This document shows positions 40,301-51,833 of a stretch of DNA of 64,000 nucleotides, one piece after another. The notes beneath the pieces are model-generated. The model saw only the letters and a program-made list of their open reading frames with translations, did not search any database and was not told the origin of the DNA. Both the position numbers and the translations under genes were made by a program. The stretch is from Nannochloropsis oceanica. Taxonomy: Eukaryota; Sar; Eustigmatophyceae; Eustigmatales; Monodopsidaceae. The stretch is from the NCBI GenBank assembly GCA_004519485.1, contig CP038119.1:248001-312000 (forward strand), in the 5' to 3' direction. Every line of letters begins with the position of its first letter. Position 1 is the first letter of the stretch.

Positions 40301-42027
40301 GAGACGCTCTTTGAGAAAATCAATAGCTTGGGTAGGGTAGAGCTCGGCAGCTGTTCGCATCAACGTCATGGCGTTGGCTTTGAGGGTGGAAAGGAGAGCC
40401 AGGTACTCTTCGAGGTCAATGAATTCCTAAGGGAGAAAGGAAGGGAGAGAGGGAGGAAAAGAGGACGAAAGAATGCGAGTGAGAGAGTGAGGAACCAGCG
40501 GCTATTGTGAGACCTGCCTTAAAAAAACTTCCATGCTACCCCTCGCTCCCTCGCTCCCTCCCTCCTCACCTCATCCGCGACGGGATTCTCCGGAAACGAT
40601 CCCGACTCCTCGTCAAAAGACAACTTCACACTCTTATCGCAGTACGCTGTCATCACCATCGGTAGCAACGGCTCAAGTAACCCTAAACCCCTCAATTTCT
40701 CCTGCTTTAACACCGCCGCCCAGCCGGGCAATAACGCAACGGCCGCCCTGTAGCTCGGTAGTTTCAACAGCTCCGCCATTAGCTGCAAACACCTTACAAG
40801 CAATTCATACTCCCTCGTTCCCGCCCTCAGCACCTCCTTCTCCTCCCCCAGCCATTTCTCTAGGTTTGCCATTAAAAACCCAGCGAGGACCTGACAAACC
40901 GTTTCTCCGAACGTTAAGCTCCTCCACGCCTCCCCCTGAGGGATCAGCGCCATGACCGCCCCCGACATCTTCTCCAGGTATACCTTGATGTGCTCGCAAT
41001 ATTCGTATTTTCTCCCTCCCAGGTCCCGGAGACATTCAACGGCGTCCTGCCGTGTCGACTCCTCAGCCATCAAGAACCCAAACACATCCACAAAGCTCAT
41101 CGTCCCTCCTCCCTCCCTTCCTCCCTGCCCCTCCGCCGCGCCGAGCAGCAGTTCTGGAGGGATCCACACCACGAACCGTTTGAGCGTCTGCAAGGCTGCC
41201 TTAAGAATATCCACCCCTCCTCCTCTTCCTCCTCCTCCTCCTCCTCCTCCCTCCTCCCTCCCTCGGCCTTCATACGTTCGCGCCATAAGCGCGTATAACC
41301 TCGGCAAGACCTGAGGCAATTCTGTGTTTAACGACCTCAAAATCTCTGTCCTCCGTGTCGTGGACAGTACATTATTAAAGTCCGAGTCCACGCAGTCCTC
41401 CGCCATGTTCCTTAAAGCCAACAACGCAATAATAATTGGGGTTGCCCCTCCTTCTCTCCCTCCACCCACTCCTCTTCCACCTCCCCCGATATCCCAGATG
41501 GTTGCCAGGTCGTTCAGCATCTCGGGCCATTGCGGCGGGTACTCTTTTTCACCCACCCCACTCACCAGCAGTCCGATCCTCTCCCGGAGGAAAACCTCCC
41601 CGTTAATCCCTGCCCCGGTGGCAGTGACCAGCTCCATTACCGCCACCCGGAATTGGCGGCGGACCGGCCCATCCCACCCCTTCCATCGAGAATGCAGGAG
41701 AGACGCCAGACACTGCAAGGCGAAATGACGGGCTTCCGCGGGAGCAGAGGGGGTCCGAAGGGTGTGGAAAGCCCACTCACCGCTGTTTTCACTTTCTTTG
41801 AAGTCGTCCAGGAACTGAAAGAAGGGAGGAAGGGGGGGAGGGAGGGAGAGAGGGCTGGTGAGAGAGCGGTGCTGCAAGGGCTAGCGCGGGAGGAGGACAG
41901 AATGGAAGGGAGACTACTTAATTAACACACAGATACTAGCACAACTTACCTGCAAAGCCTGCGCCCGCAAAGGCTCGTGAGCGGTGGGCGCATGCGCCGT
42001 CCGCAGCGCTTCGCTCACAGGGTCCAT
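37376..42027 (-). CDS. XPO5: Exportin-5/HASTY-type nuclear export receptor
   Basis: Three exons, 42027-41950, 41814-40570 and 40426-37376, in phase, giving about 1,457 aa. It is a HEAT-repeat karyopherin that exports structured small RNAs (pre-miRNA in animals, HASTY in plants) with Ran-GTP. It shows the family order: ARHFALQCLASLLHSRWKGW, RQFRVAVMELVTATGAGIN, KEYPPQWPEMLNDL, LRNMAEDCV, AVECLRDLGGRKYEYCEH, and in the third exon RVLPNLLALLRVLHGMWTPD, then CQDQHSC-like and VARQ blocks late. It is longer than the ~1,200-aa animal protein because of Gly/Glu/Ser-rich insertions made by GGA/GGGA repeats. The identity rests on remembered XPO5 sequence; other exportins (XPO1, XPO-T) fit less well. 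Confidence 0.85.
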
Positions 42028-42811
42028 GCTGACTACTGCTGCCTCCCTACTTGCTTGATTCTGGCTCCTTCTTCTCCTAGTCCTGGTCTACCGCTCTGCG
42101 TGTGTGGCACAGTGGGCAGAGGCTAACACACGCAGTAGGACAAGGGCCGCACCAGGAGTGATCGATGACGATTCGCAAATGATGATCGTAGCCTCCTGAC
42201 CCCTGCCTGGCTGCCTGCGTGCTTGTCGTCTTGAGCGTCGTCCAACGCCGCTGGATCACGGCTCCCGGTCTTTTTCACAAAGCCATTGACAGCGGCAGCG
42301 TACGCTCGTTGTAGTGACCAGTGTCCCTGTGGGGGTAAATCGGGGTGCATGGTGAGTTGAGGTGAAGCATGGAAGGTCAGCAACATGGTAGGTCAGCAAC
42401 AGCTCATCAAAACGCCACCAGACCCGTCTGCCGGCAGCATCTTGCGTACTTGGATTTGGTATGCTGAGTCTCTTTTAGTAGCGTCTCATGCTTCAGTGGT
42501 CAATGGCATTGTGGGTCACAAGCGATGGAACCAGGAACGCGAAGCAAGCAAGCAGATGAAGGTAGAAGGCACGGGGCCGATCTGCTCCTGCTGAGGCGAC
42601 GTGAAACGCCTTTAAAAAAAAAAAAAACACCGCGCTACGGATGAAGTGGAACATTTCACCTCAACGATAGATCATCAATATTTGAATTGCATTAGTCCAT
42701 TGGTTTACTTTGCTTTGGTTTTACTTGAGTGTAATTTCCTTATTTGATGCTGAGGTGTGAGGAGGTCCATCTATGTATACACAAACAAGAACTATTTACG
42801 CGCAATAACTG
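42028..42811. other. Intergenic region with poly-A run
   Basis: 5' flank of exportin-5 and 3' flank of EIF1AD. An A run of about 14 lies at 42613-42627. No gene is supported. Confidence 0.5.
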
Positions 42812-43741
42812 TCACGTCTCTAGCGCCTCCCCCTCATCCTCATCCTCGTCCTCCTCGTTGTCGTCATCGTCTTCGTCCTCGTCGTTATCCACATATAAAT
42901 GTGCCTTGGCCAGGCGATTGGTATTTACATGTAAGTCGCTGTAATCCTCCTCGCTTTCGTACTCACTGTCCTCGTCTTCCTCTTCTCCGTCCTCCCCTGC
43001 TGCGAAGCCTGCTATGACGTCCCCGATTGTTGCCGATGCTGCTGTCGCTGATGATCTTGCTTCCCCCCTTCCATCCTGTCTCTTCTCCTTCTCCCCTTTG
43101 TCCTTACCTCCCTCCCGCAGTCCCTCCACCACAACCGCATCCGCAAAAGCCGCAGGCCACAAACCCACCTCCTTTAAATGCTTCACCTGCTCTTTATACA
43201 GAATATGCTCGACCATAAACTTTACTTTTCCTTTCTCGCCTGCGGCGGTCAGGAAATCGTGTGAGGTGCCCGAGACGATGAGAAAGTCGCCGCGCTTGAC
43301 CCAGATGAGCTTACGGAATTTAGTGGGCAGGATTGCAAGGGAGGAAGAGTCGGGGCCATCGTCTTCCTCGTCGGCAACCAGGACCTAATATTGATGATAG
43401 ATAGGGGTGGGAGTGTGGGTTTCGAGTTTACTGCCAGGGGCCTTGCTCCGCGCCTTCTTGTCCCTCCTAACATCCATCTTAGTGGACGAGAGCACGGGAA
43501 CGAGACTACCTCAATACATGCCAAGACCACAGAAAACGACGCTTACGCTTACACAACATATGTGTCTTCTCCCTCCATACTCATAGCGCTACCATGTATG
43601 TACCTGCAAAATGTTACCGCCCCTCGACTGCACCACTTGGGCGACCCGCTCTCCGGCTGCAACATCGGGCTCGGGAAAGGAATTGAGGACTTCCTCTGTG
43701 ACGCTCTTGCGGTAGGCGCTTTTTCGGCCGGCACCTGACAT
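42812..43741 (-). CDS. EIF1AD: EIF1AD-like (eIF1A-domain) protein
   Basis: Two exons, 43741-43604 and 43385-42812, in phase, giving 236 aa. The S1-like OB fold of eIF1A is clear: VAQVVQSRGGNILQVLVADE, then ILPTKFRKLIWVKRGDFLIV and GKVKFMVEHILYKEQVKHLK. The start MSGAGRKSAYRKSVTEEVLN and the very acidic C-terminal tail (DNDEDEDDDDNEEDEDEDEG) match EIF1AD/obelin rather than the translation factor eIF1A. EIF1AD is a nuclear protein linked to late pre-40S ribosome maturation. It diverges from the ribonucleotide reductase gene. Confidence 0.9.
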
Positions 43742-44371
43742 GACGATGAATTGAAGACTTCTGTGTGTGCGTGTGAGCGTGTGTGTGTGGTGTGGGTTTC
43801 GTGGTGAGTGGATGGCTGGTGCGGCCAGATAAACAAAGATTGAGGAAAGCAACGGGCTGCACCGTTGAGGTTCTCCTTCTCGCTCGAACTTCTTCTTGTG
43901 CTTGTGTGCGGCCCTGAAGAAGAGATTGGAAAAGTTACCGCGCCATCCGTACGACACTTATTCATCTGTGAATGTATCGAGATGGTGAATGTGTGGGGGA
44001 TTTATAAGATAAGGCTTGTCAAGGTCTCATGTTGTAGTCTCCGAGACGTTATTTGCCCATCTCCCCTCCAGCTAATTATGGTAGTGGAGTATTTCCGCGT
44101 TTCATATGGAGGCCAGCTCGCCCTTCTGATACTGTGATGCTCACCATGCCTTCTAAACTACTTTGATGGACTTCTCCACGCTCACAGGCCCCGGTTCTTG
44201 GAGTGCCGGCACCAAGCATAAAGGAGGGAAAGCACCACCAGTAGCGTCTTCATCTCCCCCTGCCACGCCCCATTCTCGCCTGCCTCTGCCTTTGCTTCAT
44301 CTAAGCCCCCATTCCTCCCAAACCCGCGAAGCCTTAGATTGAGAGGAGTTTGCTGAGTAAAAAGACCGCGA
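43742..44371. promoter_or_regulatory. Shared upstream region, EIF1AD/ribonucleotide reductase
   Basis: 630 bp between divergent starts, including a GT-rich stretch at 43760-43798. I see no B12 riboswitch-like structure and no named element. Confidence 0.35.
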
Positions 44372-47300
44372 ATGTTAGGCTCCCTCACAGCCACGCGGAG
44401 ACATCTCCTCGTGTCGCAATCCCCAAGACGTTTGCCCTCGTCATTGTTGTCATCGCCACCGGCCCTCCTTCTCCGTGCAGCATTTTCTTCTTCTTCTTTC
44501 TCCACTCTACCTTCCACCAGCTCTCCTTTTACAACCAGTGCTACCGGTAAATTTCCAAGAAGGATAGGTCCAATGCAAACTTACCTCGCGAGCAAGCGGC
44601 CCTTGTCGACCATCAATTCCTCTTCTCCTCCTACTCCGTCCGCCGCTGCCGCTGCTGCTGCTGCTTTCACCACCTCCTCCCATGCATTGAAAGAGAAACT
44701 TTCCAATCCTTTGTCTCCCAGCATCAACAGCAGAGCGATCAGCAATATCAGCAGCAGCAGCAACAACAATAACAACGGCTGCAGCTTCCATGGCAGCAGC
44801 CACCGGAACAAAAGCACAGCCTCTGCCTCCTCCCCTTCCTCCTCACCTTCTTCCTCCACTCTGGATGCCCCCCTTCCACCCCACAAATTCCGCCTGGAGC
44901 CCTCTTTTATGCAGCAATGGGAGGAGGAAGAGCCACCGTTCGGGTTTAACGGGTTGGGGGAGCTGGTCTATCGCCGTACGTACTCACGCATGAAGGCAGA
45001 TGGGGAGCACAGGGAGAGGTGGTTTGAGACGGTGGAAAGGGTCGTAAACGGTACATTCAGCATGCAGAAAGAATGGTTGTTGAACCAAAGGCTGGAATGG
45101 GACGAGGACCGGGCCCAGGGACTGGCACAGGAGATGTACCGACGGATTTTCGAAATGAAGTTTTTGCCCCCTGGACGCGGGTTGTGGGCGATGGGCTCGA
45201 CACTCACGGAGGAAAGACGGTTGTATGCCGCGTTGAATAACTGTGGCTTTGTGAGTACGCAGGACATGGCGAACGATCCTGCGGGACCGTTCGCGTTTCT
45301 GATGGATGCGTCAATGCTGGGGGTGGGCGTTGGGTTTGACACGCTGGGCGCAGGAAGGGTGACTGTGTGGGGGCCGAATCGGAAGGAAGAGGTGAGGAAG
45401 GATTGGGTGATTGAAGACTCTAGGGAGGGGTGGGTGGAGAGTGTGCGAAAGTTGATTGAGGCGTATTTTTTGAATTTGCCATTACCGAAGTTTGATTATT
45501 CGGTTATCCGGCCGGCGGGGATGCCAATAAAGGGCTTTGGGGGGGTGAGCCAGGGAGGGGAGATTTTGAAGGAATTGCATGAGGAGATAGAGGATGTCTT
45601 GTCGCCCTTGGTCGGGGAGAGGGTAAGCGTAACGGCGATCGTGGATATCATGAATTTGATAGGCAAGTGCGTCGTGGCTGGAAACGTGCGACGGACGGCA
45701 GAGATCGCGTTTGGGTCGCCGGAGGATGAGGATTATATCGACTTGAAAAATTACGAAAAGAATCCTCAGAGGGCGAGCTATGGGTGGACAAGCAACAACA
45801 GCGTGTTTGCAACGGTTGGCATGGGGTATGAGGGAGTGTGTGAGCGGGTGAAGCTGAATGGAGAGCCGGGCTTTGCGTGGCTGGAGAACATGCGGGCGTA
45901 CGGTCGGATGGGGAGTCCACCAGATTGGAAGGACGTCAGGGCCATGGGCGGTAATCCGTGCTTGGAGCAGACGTTAGGTGCGTTTATGTTTTCATTTATT
46001 TGTTCATAAAACTATTTGTTTTATTAAATAATTAAATTATCTTACTATTTGTTCATTTTAAAAAAATATTTATATGACAATCTCATCCTCCTTCCCTCCC
46101 TCCCTCCTTCTCTTCTTTCCTTCTCTCCTCCCGTCTCTACTTTCCTCCCTCCCTCCTTCCAGAATCCTTCGAACTTTGCTGTTTGGTGGAGACGTTCCCT
46201 GACAAGCACGACTCCCTCGAAGACTTTCTGGCCACTCTGCAATTCGCCTTCTTGTACGCCAAGACCGTCACTCTCGGGCCAACGCACTGGCCGAAGACAA
46301 ATGCGGTGATGCTGAGAAATCGGCGGATAGGCTGTTCAATGTCGGGCTTGGCGCAATTTCTGGCACGGAGGGGGATGGGGGAGTTGCATCGGTGGTGTGA
46401 GGTACACAGGGAGGGTGGGTGGGAGGGAGGGAGGGAGTGAGGGAAGGAGTGAGGGAGGGAGGGAGGTAGGGAGGTAGGGAGGTAGGGAGGTAGGGAGGGA
46501 GTTGGGTGTGCTCAATGGCAAATGTATTTATGCTGAGGCGTAGACGGATTGTTTGTCCTATGTATCGGGCTTGGCACAGTTTCATTCATGTCTTGGCAAA
46601 AAAAAAAGGGGTGTGAGAGCTATATGACGGTGGTACGAGGCAAGGAGGACGAGAGGAAGGGAGGGAAGGGAAGGAAATGGAATGGGAAGGAAATGGAATG
46701 CCAGAAACATTACACTTCCTCACCTCCTTCTCCTCCCCCTGCTTCTCGTTTTGTTTTCCCTCTCGTAACCTTCCTTTCACAGGAGGGCTATCAAACCCTC
46801 CAAGAAGCCGACCAGCGCTACAGCGAATGGCTCTCCATCCCCCGCTCGATCAAGACAACGAGCATCAAGCCCTCAGGCACAGTTTCCCTCCTTGCTGGTG
46901 CCACGCCCGGGATGCACTTCCCCGAGTCGCGTTTTTACATTCGCCGCGTCCGCCTGGCCAGCAACAGTGAGCTTTTGCCTCCCTTGAGGGATGCTGGGTA
47001 TGTGGTAGAGCCGGCCATAGGAGACTTGGAACGGACGAGCGTGGTGGAGATCCCTGTGGACGTAGGGGAGGGCATTCGAACAGTGAAGGAGGTGGGGATG
47101 TGGGAACAGCTGGCGTTCGCGGCATTTCTGCAGAGGCATTGGGCAGACAACCAGGTGACTAGCCCTTTCCCCCCTCCTTCCCACCTTCCCTCCCTCCCTT
47201 TTTCGCGACCGCGCTCCTTTCATTATCGACGTGGACAAGGCGTGGTTATCAATCTAACCCTCCCTCCCTCCCTCCCTCACTACCTCCCTCAGGTCAGCTG

Positions 47301-47604
47301 CACAGTCACCTTTGACCCCGCCACGGAAGGTGCTCAGCTCGCGAATGCACTGGACGTCTATCAATATCAATTAAAGGGCATTAGCTTTCTGCCGAAGATG
47401 GATCTGGGTGCTTATGCACAGATGCCCTACGAGGAAATTACCGAGGAGATGTACAGGGAGAGGGTGGGGTGGTTGGGGGGGAGGAGGGTTGATTTTTGGA
47501 GGGGGGGGGCAGAGGTGGAGGACAAGAAGGAGGAGCTGCTTGATAAATTTTGTGAGAGCTGTTCGAGTGGTGAAGAGGATCCGATTGAGGGACGAAAGGA
47601 GTAG
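44372..47604 (+). CDS. nrdJ: Adenosylcobalamin-dependent ribonucleoside-triphosphate reductase (class II)
   Basis: Four exons, 44372-45977, 46163-46401, 46783-47154 and 47293-47604, in phase, giving about 842 aa. It reduces ribonucleotides to deoxyribonucleotides with a coenzyme B12 radical. It matches the monomeric Lactobacillus/Euglena type: RRIFEMKFLPPGRGLWAMGS, LNNCGFVSTQ, GVGVGFDTLGAG, GKCVVAGNVRRTAEIAFG, the active-site Cys block GNPCLEQTLESFELCCLVET, TSIKPSGTVSLLAGATPGMH and a C-terminal CESC that could serve as the shuttle pair. The first ~150 residues are Ser/Ala-rich with an Arg-rich start (LGSLTATRRHLLVSQSPRRL) and probably include an organelle presequence. The later Met at 44573 is an alternative start. 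Intron 2 has a long GGGA/GGTA repeat. Confidence 0.92.
46402..46520 (+). repeat. GGGA/GGTA repeat inside reductase intron 2
   Basis: Begins right after the donor of exon 2 with GGGA units and becomes GGGAGGTA units at about 46465-46495. The 3' end of the same intron is CCTCC-rich. Confidence 0.85.
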
Positions 47605-48313
47605 AAGTAGGCGGGAGGGTGGATGCATACTCTCGGGGAGCAGGGCGGGTTGGAAGACGGGAGGGAGGCAGGGAGGGAGGGAAGGAGGGGAAGGAGTAGT
47701 CGCCTTGTTGAGAAAGAAGCCACAGCAGCAGCCTATTTTCGTACGGCTCGAGCTTAGAGAGCGAGGTGAGGGAGGAAAGCAGGAAGGGAGCAGGCGACAA
47801 AGAGAGCGGGAAGCTGAACGCCTTCCCCTCCCTTTTAAAATATATACGCGTGTCTAGCCATTCCGTCTCCTGTTTTTCTTTCTCTCTCTTTCCGTTTCTT
47901 GTCCATGCCTTGCTCGATCTCAATCTACGACTTGACACAAAACCAAAACACTCCTTTCCTTCCTCTTCGCTGCCCGTTGCCGACTCGTCATTCATCCATG
48001 TGCAATCCACACACACCCCTTCCGCGCCCCCCTTCTCCCTCAGCAGTCACTTTCATCGCTATCATCTTCCTCAGTCTCCTCCTCGGCCTCCTTCTCCTCC
48101 TCGGCCTCCTCCTCCTCCTCCCCCATCCCTATCTTCTCCTCTTCCTCCTCCTCCTTCATCTGATCCCAGTCTTCCCTTCCCTCCTCCAGCGCCTGCAAAC
48201 CCCGCAAGCTTACGGTTTTCACCCTTTTCTGCCCACTGCTACTGCTGCTGCTGTTGCTGCTCCCGATGCCACTCGTCGTCTCTCTCCTCATAGCCTTGCC
48301 CACCGACGTGTTG
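47605..48313. other. Convergent intergenic region with an acidic minus-strand frame
   Basis: 3' flanks of the reductase and the BIN4-like gene. A minus-strand frame (48342-48040, 100 codons) reads RPMADNTSVGKAMRRET, then a strongly acidic tail (EEEEEAEEEKEAEEETEEDD) ending in DSDESDC. It overlaps the end of the BIN4-like gene in another frame. It could be an alternative last exon of that gene or a chance product of GGA repeats. Confidence 0.4.
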
Positions 48314-49612
48314 TCAGCCATCGGCCTTTTTTCTTTTCGCACTGACCCTCTTCTTCTTCCTTGTGACTGTCGCTGTCGTCTTCATTCTCTTCCTTCCTCC
48401 CTCCCGTCCTCTCCCACCGCCAAAGCCACCACCCTTCCTCTTCCACGCCACCACATTTCCCTTTCTCTTCCTTCTACTCCCTGAAGCTGCCATAGTTGTC
48501 GTCTTCCATCCATTCCTTCCACTCATCTTATTTCCTTTTTCTCCCTTCTCCTTCAAGTCACTGTCGGACCCTTCCGACGACACATTCCATTCCTCCCCGT
48601 CCTCGTCCTCCCTCCTCCTCAATCTCACCCCACCTATCTTGTCCAAGGAGCTATTTATCGAAAGCAAGTTCACGATATTCTCGTACACACTCTCCACCCT
48701 CGCCTCCCCGGTCCCTCCCTCCCCCCTTCCCTCCCTCATTCCCCCCCCTCCCTTCTTTGCTCTCGCTTTTGAAGCAACATCGACCAACCAGGCCGTCCCT
48801 CCGAGCCTTCCCACTCTTCCCACATACTCTACACCCTTAAGATCAAGCAGTAAAAGCGTCTCTAAGTGCTGCTGCCCTCCCTCCCTCCCTTTCCACTGTC
48901 CTCCCTCCCTCCCCCTCTGGATGAGAGTGCATCGACCCAGTGCTCCTGTATCACCCTCACATTCAAACGCCTTGTCACTCATGCTCACGAGTAAACCCAA
49001 GCCATCTTTTTGCCGCTGCACCGCGGAAGGAAAGAGGAGCGGCATGCTTGTCTGAATGATTGGGCCTGTGCCATTTCCCTTCCTGGGACGGGTGGCGGTA
49101 GTGGGGGTTGGAGGAAGGTAACTGGTAGAAGTAGTAGCTGCTTGCTTGCCTTGGCATATTTTTTCCTCTTTAATCTCCTCTGCTACCTCCTTCTCTACCT
49201 TCTGCTCTTTCTCCTCCTCCTCCTCCTCCTCCCTTTCGTCGTCATTTTCCTTATTCTTGTCTTTCGTCTTCGCCTTCTCCCAAGAAGTGGGTGCTGCCGC
49301 CATCTCCGCGGTAGCAGCAGTTGTGGTGGCGATAAGAAAAGTAGAATGAAGCCTTTCCTTGACACCAAGAACAGTTTTGAAACAAGGAGGAGCAGGAGAG
49401 CTCGAAAGCTGCCTGTGCGTCAACCGCAGGTGGTGATGAGGCGGCGAGCGCGAGAGCGCCAGGCTGCCCTTGGCTGGGGAGGAGGAGAAGGACGAAGAGG
49501 AAGGGTGGGAGGGAAAGGGCAATGGTGCAGCAACATCAGCAGCAGAGGAAAGTGTAAGATTGGGTGGTGAATTGTCAAATATTCCCCAATCGATGTCTTC
49601 AAAGCCTTTCAT
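48314..49612 (-). CDS. BIN4: BIN4-like protein, candidate topoisomerase VI partner
   Basis: A single exon of about 432 aa. The start at 49612 gives KGFEDIDWGIFDNSPPN. Long Ser- and Glu-rich stretches lead to a compact conserved part: LLVSMSDKAFECEGDTGALG, LLLLDLKGVEYVGRVGRLGG then TAWLVDVASKARAKK, and EARVESVYENIVNLLSIN. This order (S-x-GD.GA.GR, DLKG..Y, short beta strand, EAK.E.I...I..L) is what I recall of plant BIN4/MIDGET, a DNA-binding component of the topoisomerase VI complex needed for endoreduplication. The C-terminus is Lys/Arg-rich, as expected for a nuclear DNA-binding protein. Similarity is short and by eye, with a Gly-rich insertion inside the core. Confidence 0.6.
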   Translation of the reverse strand: MKGFEDIDWGIFDNSPPNLTLSSAADVAAPLPFPSHPSSSSFSSSPAKGSLALSRSPPHHHLRLTHRQLSSSPAPPCFKTVLGVKERLHSTFLIATTTAATAEMAAAPTSWEKAKTKDKNKENDDEREEEEEEEKEQKVEKEVAEEIKEEKICQGKQAATTSTSYLPPTPTTATRPRKGNGTGPIIQTSMPLLFPSAVQRQKDGLGLLVSMSDKAFECEGDTGALGRCTLIQRGREGGQWKGREGGQQHLETLLLLDLKGVEYVGRVGRLGGTAWLVDVASKARAKKGGGGMREGRGEGGTGEARVESVYENIVNLLSINSSLDKIGGVRLRRREDEDGEEWNVSSEGSDSDLKEKGEKGNKMSGRNGWKTTTMAASGSRRKRKGNVVAWKRKGGGFGGGRGREGGRKRMKTTATVTRKKKRVSAKRKKADG

Positions 49613-50148
49613 GGTGGCTGTGGAAGGGGGGATGAGGGAGGAGGAGGAGGAGGAAGGGAGGTAGGTAGGTAGGTAGGTAGAGTGGAAGGGAAGTGGAAGC
49701 AGATCAATGACTGGTGAAGATGGATGGCAAGCACATCTTCGCCTTTGTGAACAGTCCAGTTTACGGAGAGATTTCTGGCTCTGTGCTGCGCTAGGCATCG
49801 CCATAAAGAGGATAATGGCAGGTGCGCAGCCGGCCCATGCGTGTTTTACGATGCACGCGGTTATATATTTTCTACAAAGCCAATTGTACTCACTGGCCTC
49901 TGCTTCCCGCTCCGCGCCAAGCCTTGGCGAAGTATAGGAGAAGAAAATCCTATGCTAAATTTGCCTGTACGTGGGTGTGCTTGTGGGGCTCGAAAAGGAA
50001 CTTGTTAAGGCGTTGTTGCAGCTTCGTCATCGACACCTGCCAAGGTAACCGGAAAGCGACTCACCCCACAATACTCCATCACCACTTCGACCACACTCTC
50101 ACCACATCCACAGTGAGACAAGCCTACTTTGCCGAGGTAGCTTGGTGA
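49613..50148. promoter_or_regulatory. Shared upstream region, BIN4-like/phosphoesterase
   Basis: About 535 bp between divergent starts. A TAGG tetranucleotide run lies at about 49660-49680. No gene. Confidence 0.4.
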
Positions 50149-51833
50149 ATGCGCACTTATAGCAGCCTTCGCCCGTCTCCCCCTGCATCACTTCCATTAT
50201 TGCTGCCGTTGCTGCGTCTCGTCATTCTCTTGACCTACAGTTTGAGGGTGTCCTTCTCCTCCACCACCACCACCCCTGCCTTCCTCTCCTCCCTGTTGTC
50301 CCCATCGTCCTCGTCCTCCTTTTTAAGTCTCCGCAGGCGCGCCCGCCGTCCATCTACGCAGATGTCTACCATCTCCCCTGCACCCGCCCCACCGCCACCG
50401 TCCCTGACGTTCAACCCGCACACCCTCACCGAGCTCGTGGTACCCTCCAAGGATTTTGATAGCGTCCGTGTCCACGCCATCTCGGACATCCATGTGGACT
50501 ACAGAAAAAATTTGGAACTGTTTAAGCGTTGGTGCAGTAGCAGCAGCAGTGGCAGTTGTATTAGTGGTACTGCTGGAGACGCGGGCTTTGCCCCGACATC
50601 TCTCCATCAGGAGAAGGAGGAGCGGGTATTTTCTATTTTGATTATCCCAGGTATGCTTCACTCAAAAGCTGGAAACCTTTGAAATGCAAGTTTGTCTCCC
50701 AATCTCTCTCTTGCCCTCATCCCTCCGTTCCCTCCTTCCCCCACTTTTTTCGGTCTTGCACAGGTGATATCGCATCCAGCCCCTCTAACGTCCGCGCTGC
50801 TCTTGCAGCGGCCCGTCGCCGTTTCCATGCCACATTCATTGTTGCAGGCAACCATGACTTGTGGGTTAGCAGCGCTTTGGCGGAAGAGGGGGTGGTGGAT
50901 TCTATAGATAAACTAACGTGGTTGCACCAACTAGCAGCGACCGAGGCAGAAGACGATTCGGAGGACGGGGATGGAGACGAAGAAAAGAAGAGCAGCAGCA
51001 GCAGCAGCAGCAGCAGCTGTATCAACAGGCGTGGTAAAATCTACACCGGTCCTGTCCTTCTCCAACTTCCCCGCTCCTCCCCCGATCCCTCCCTCCCTCT
51101 CTCGTTTCTCCTGCTTGTGCCGTTACTCTCGTGGTATCACCCGTCATGGGACACAGAGCCTGACTTACCCACTGAGGTCCTCGCGGAGCTTTATGATGGC
51201 CGTCCTGCTTTCGAGCAACGCTGGGCCGACTTTAGATTTTGCAAGTGGCCGGAGGAGGTAGTGGAAAGGAAAGAGGGAGGGAGGCAGGAGTGGGGGAGTA
51301 TTACGACGAAGGACAAGGGAATAGCGGAATGGTTTGCCGAGCAGAATGAAGGATTTTTAAAGGATACCCGGGTACGCCTGGAAACGAGGGAAGGGGGGAA
51401 TGAGGGCAGGGCAAAGAAGAAAGTGGTGGTGATTTCTTTCTCTCATTTCCTTCCGCGGGAGGAACTGTGTCCGGAGAAACGGTTTTTGATCGAGCCGTTG
51501 CTGCCCAAAGTGATTGGAAGCCAGCCATTGAGAGAGCAAGTGGAGCGGTTGAAGCCTGACTTGCATTTGTTCGGCCATACGCATATTCCCGTCGACATGG
51601 AGGTGGGAGGAATACGGTATCTGCAATGGCCCCTTGGGTCGGTGGGGGAGCAGGGACGTCAAACGGGCGAGATGAGCGTTAAGGGTCCCGTGGTCGTGTT
51701 TGATTCCAAAGGCGGTGGAGGGGTGCAGGGAGAGGTGCCGACGAGGTGGGGGGCGCACTATAAAGAGGAGGGGAGGGATGTGCTAAACACGGAGCTCGCA
51801 CCGTGGGTGAAAATGTATTGGAGTCAACGCTGA
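50149..51833 (+). CDS. Calcineurin-like metallophosphoesterase
   Basis: Two exons, 50149-50650 and 50764-51833, in phase, giving 523 aa. The metal-binding motifs are all visible: D-x-H in HAISDIHVDYRKN (about residue 112), GD at the exon junction (IIPGDIASSP), GNHD in FIVAGNHDLWV (about 197), SFSHFLPR and GHTH in HLFGHTHIPVDMEV (about 437). This is a two-metal phosphoesterase; the substrate is unknown. The start at 50149 adds a hydrophobic, Arg-ending leader (LLLPLLRLVILLTYSLRVSF) that could be a targeting signal. The ATG at 50362 would begin MSTISPAPAPP directly before the domain. Acidic and poly-Ser insertions (about 235-255) come from repeats. Confidence 0.88.
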
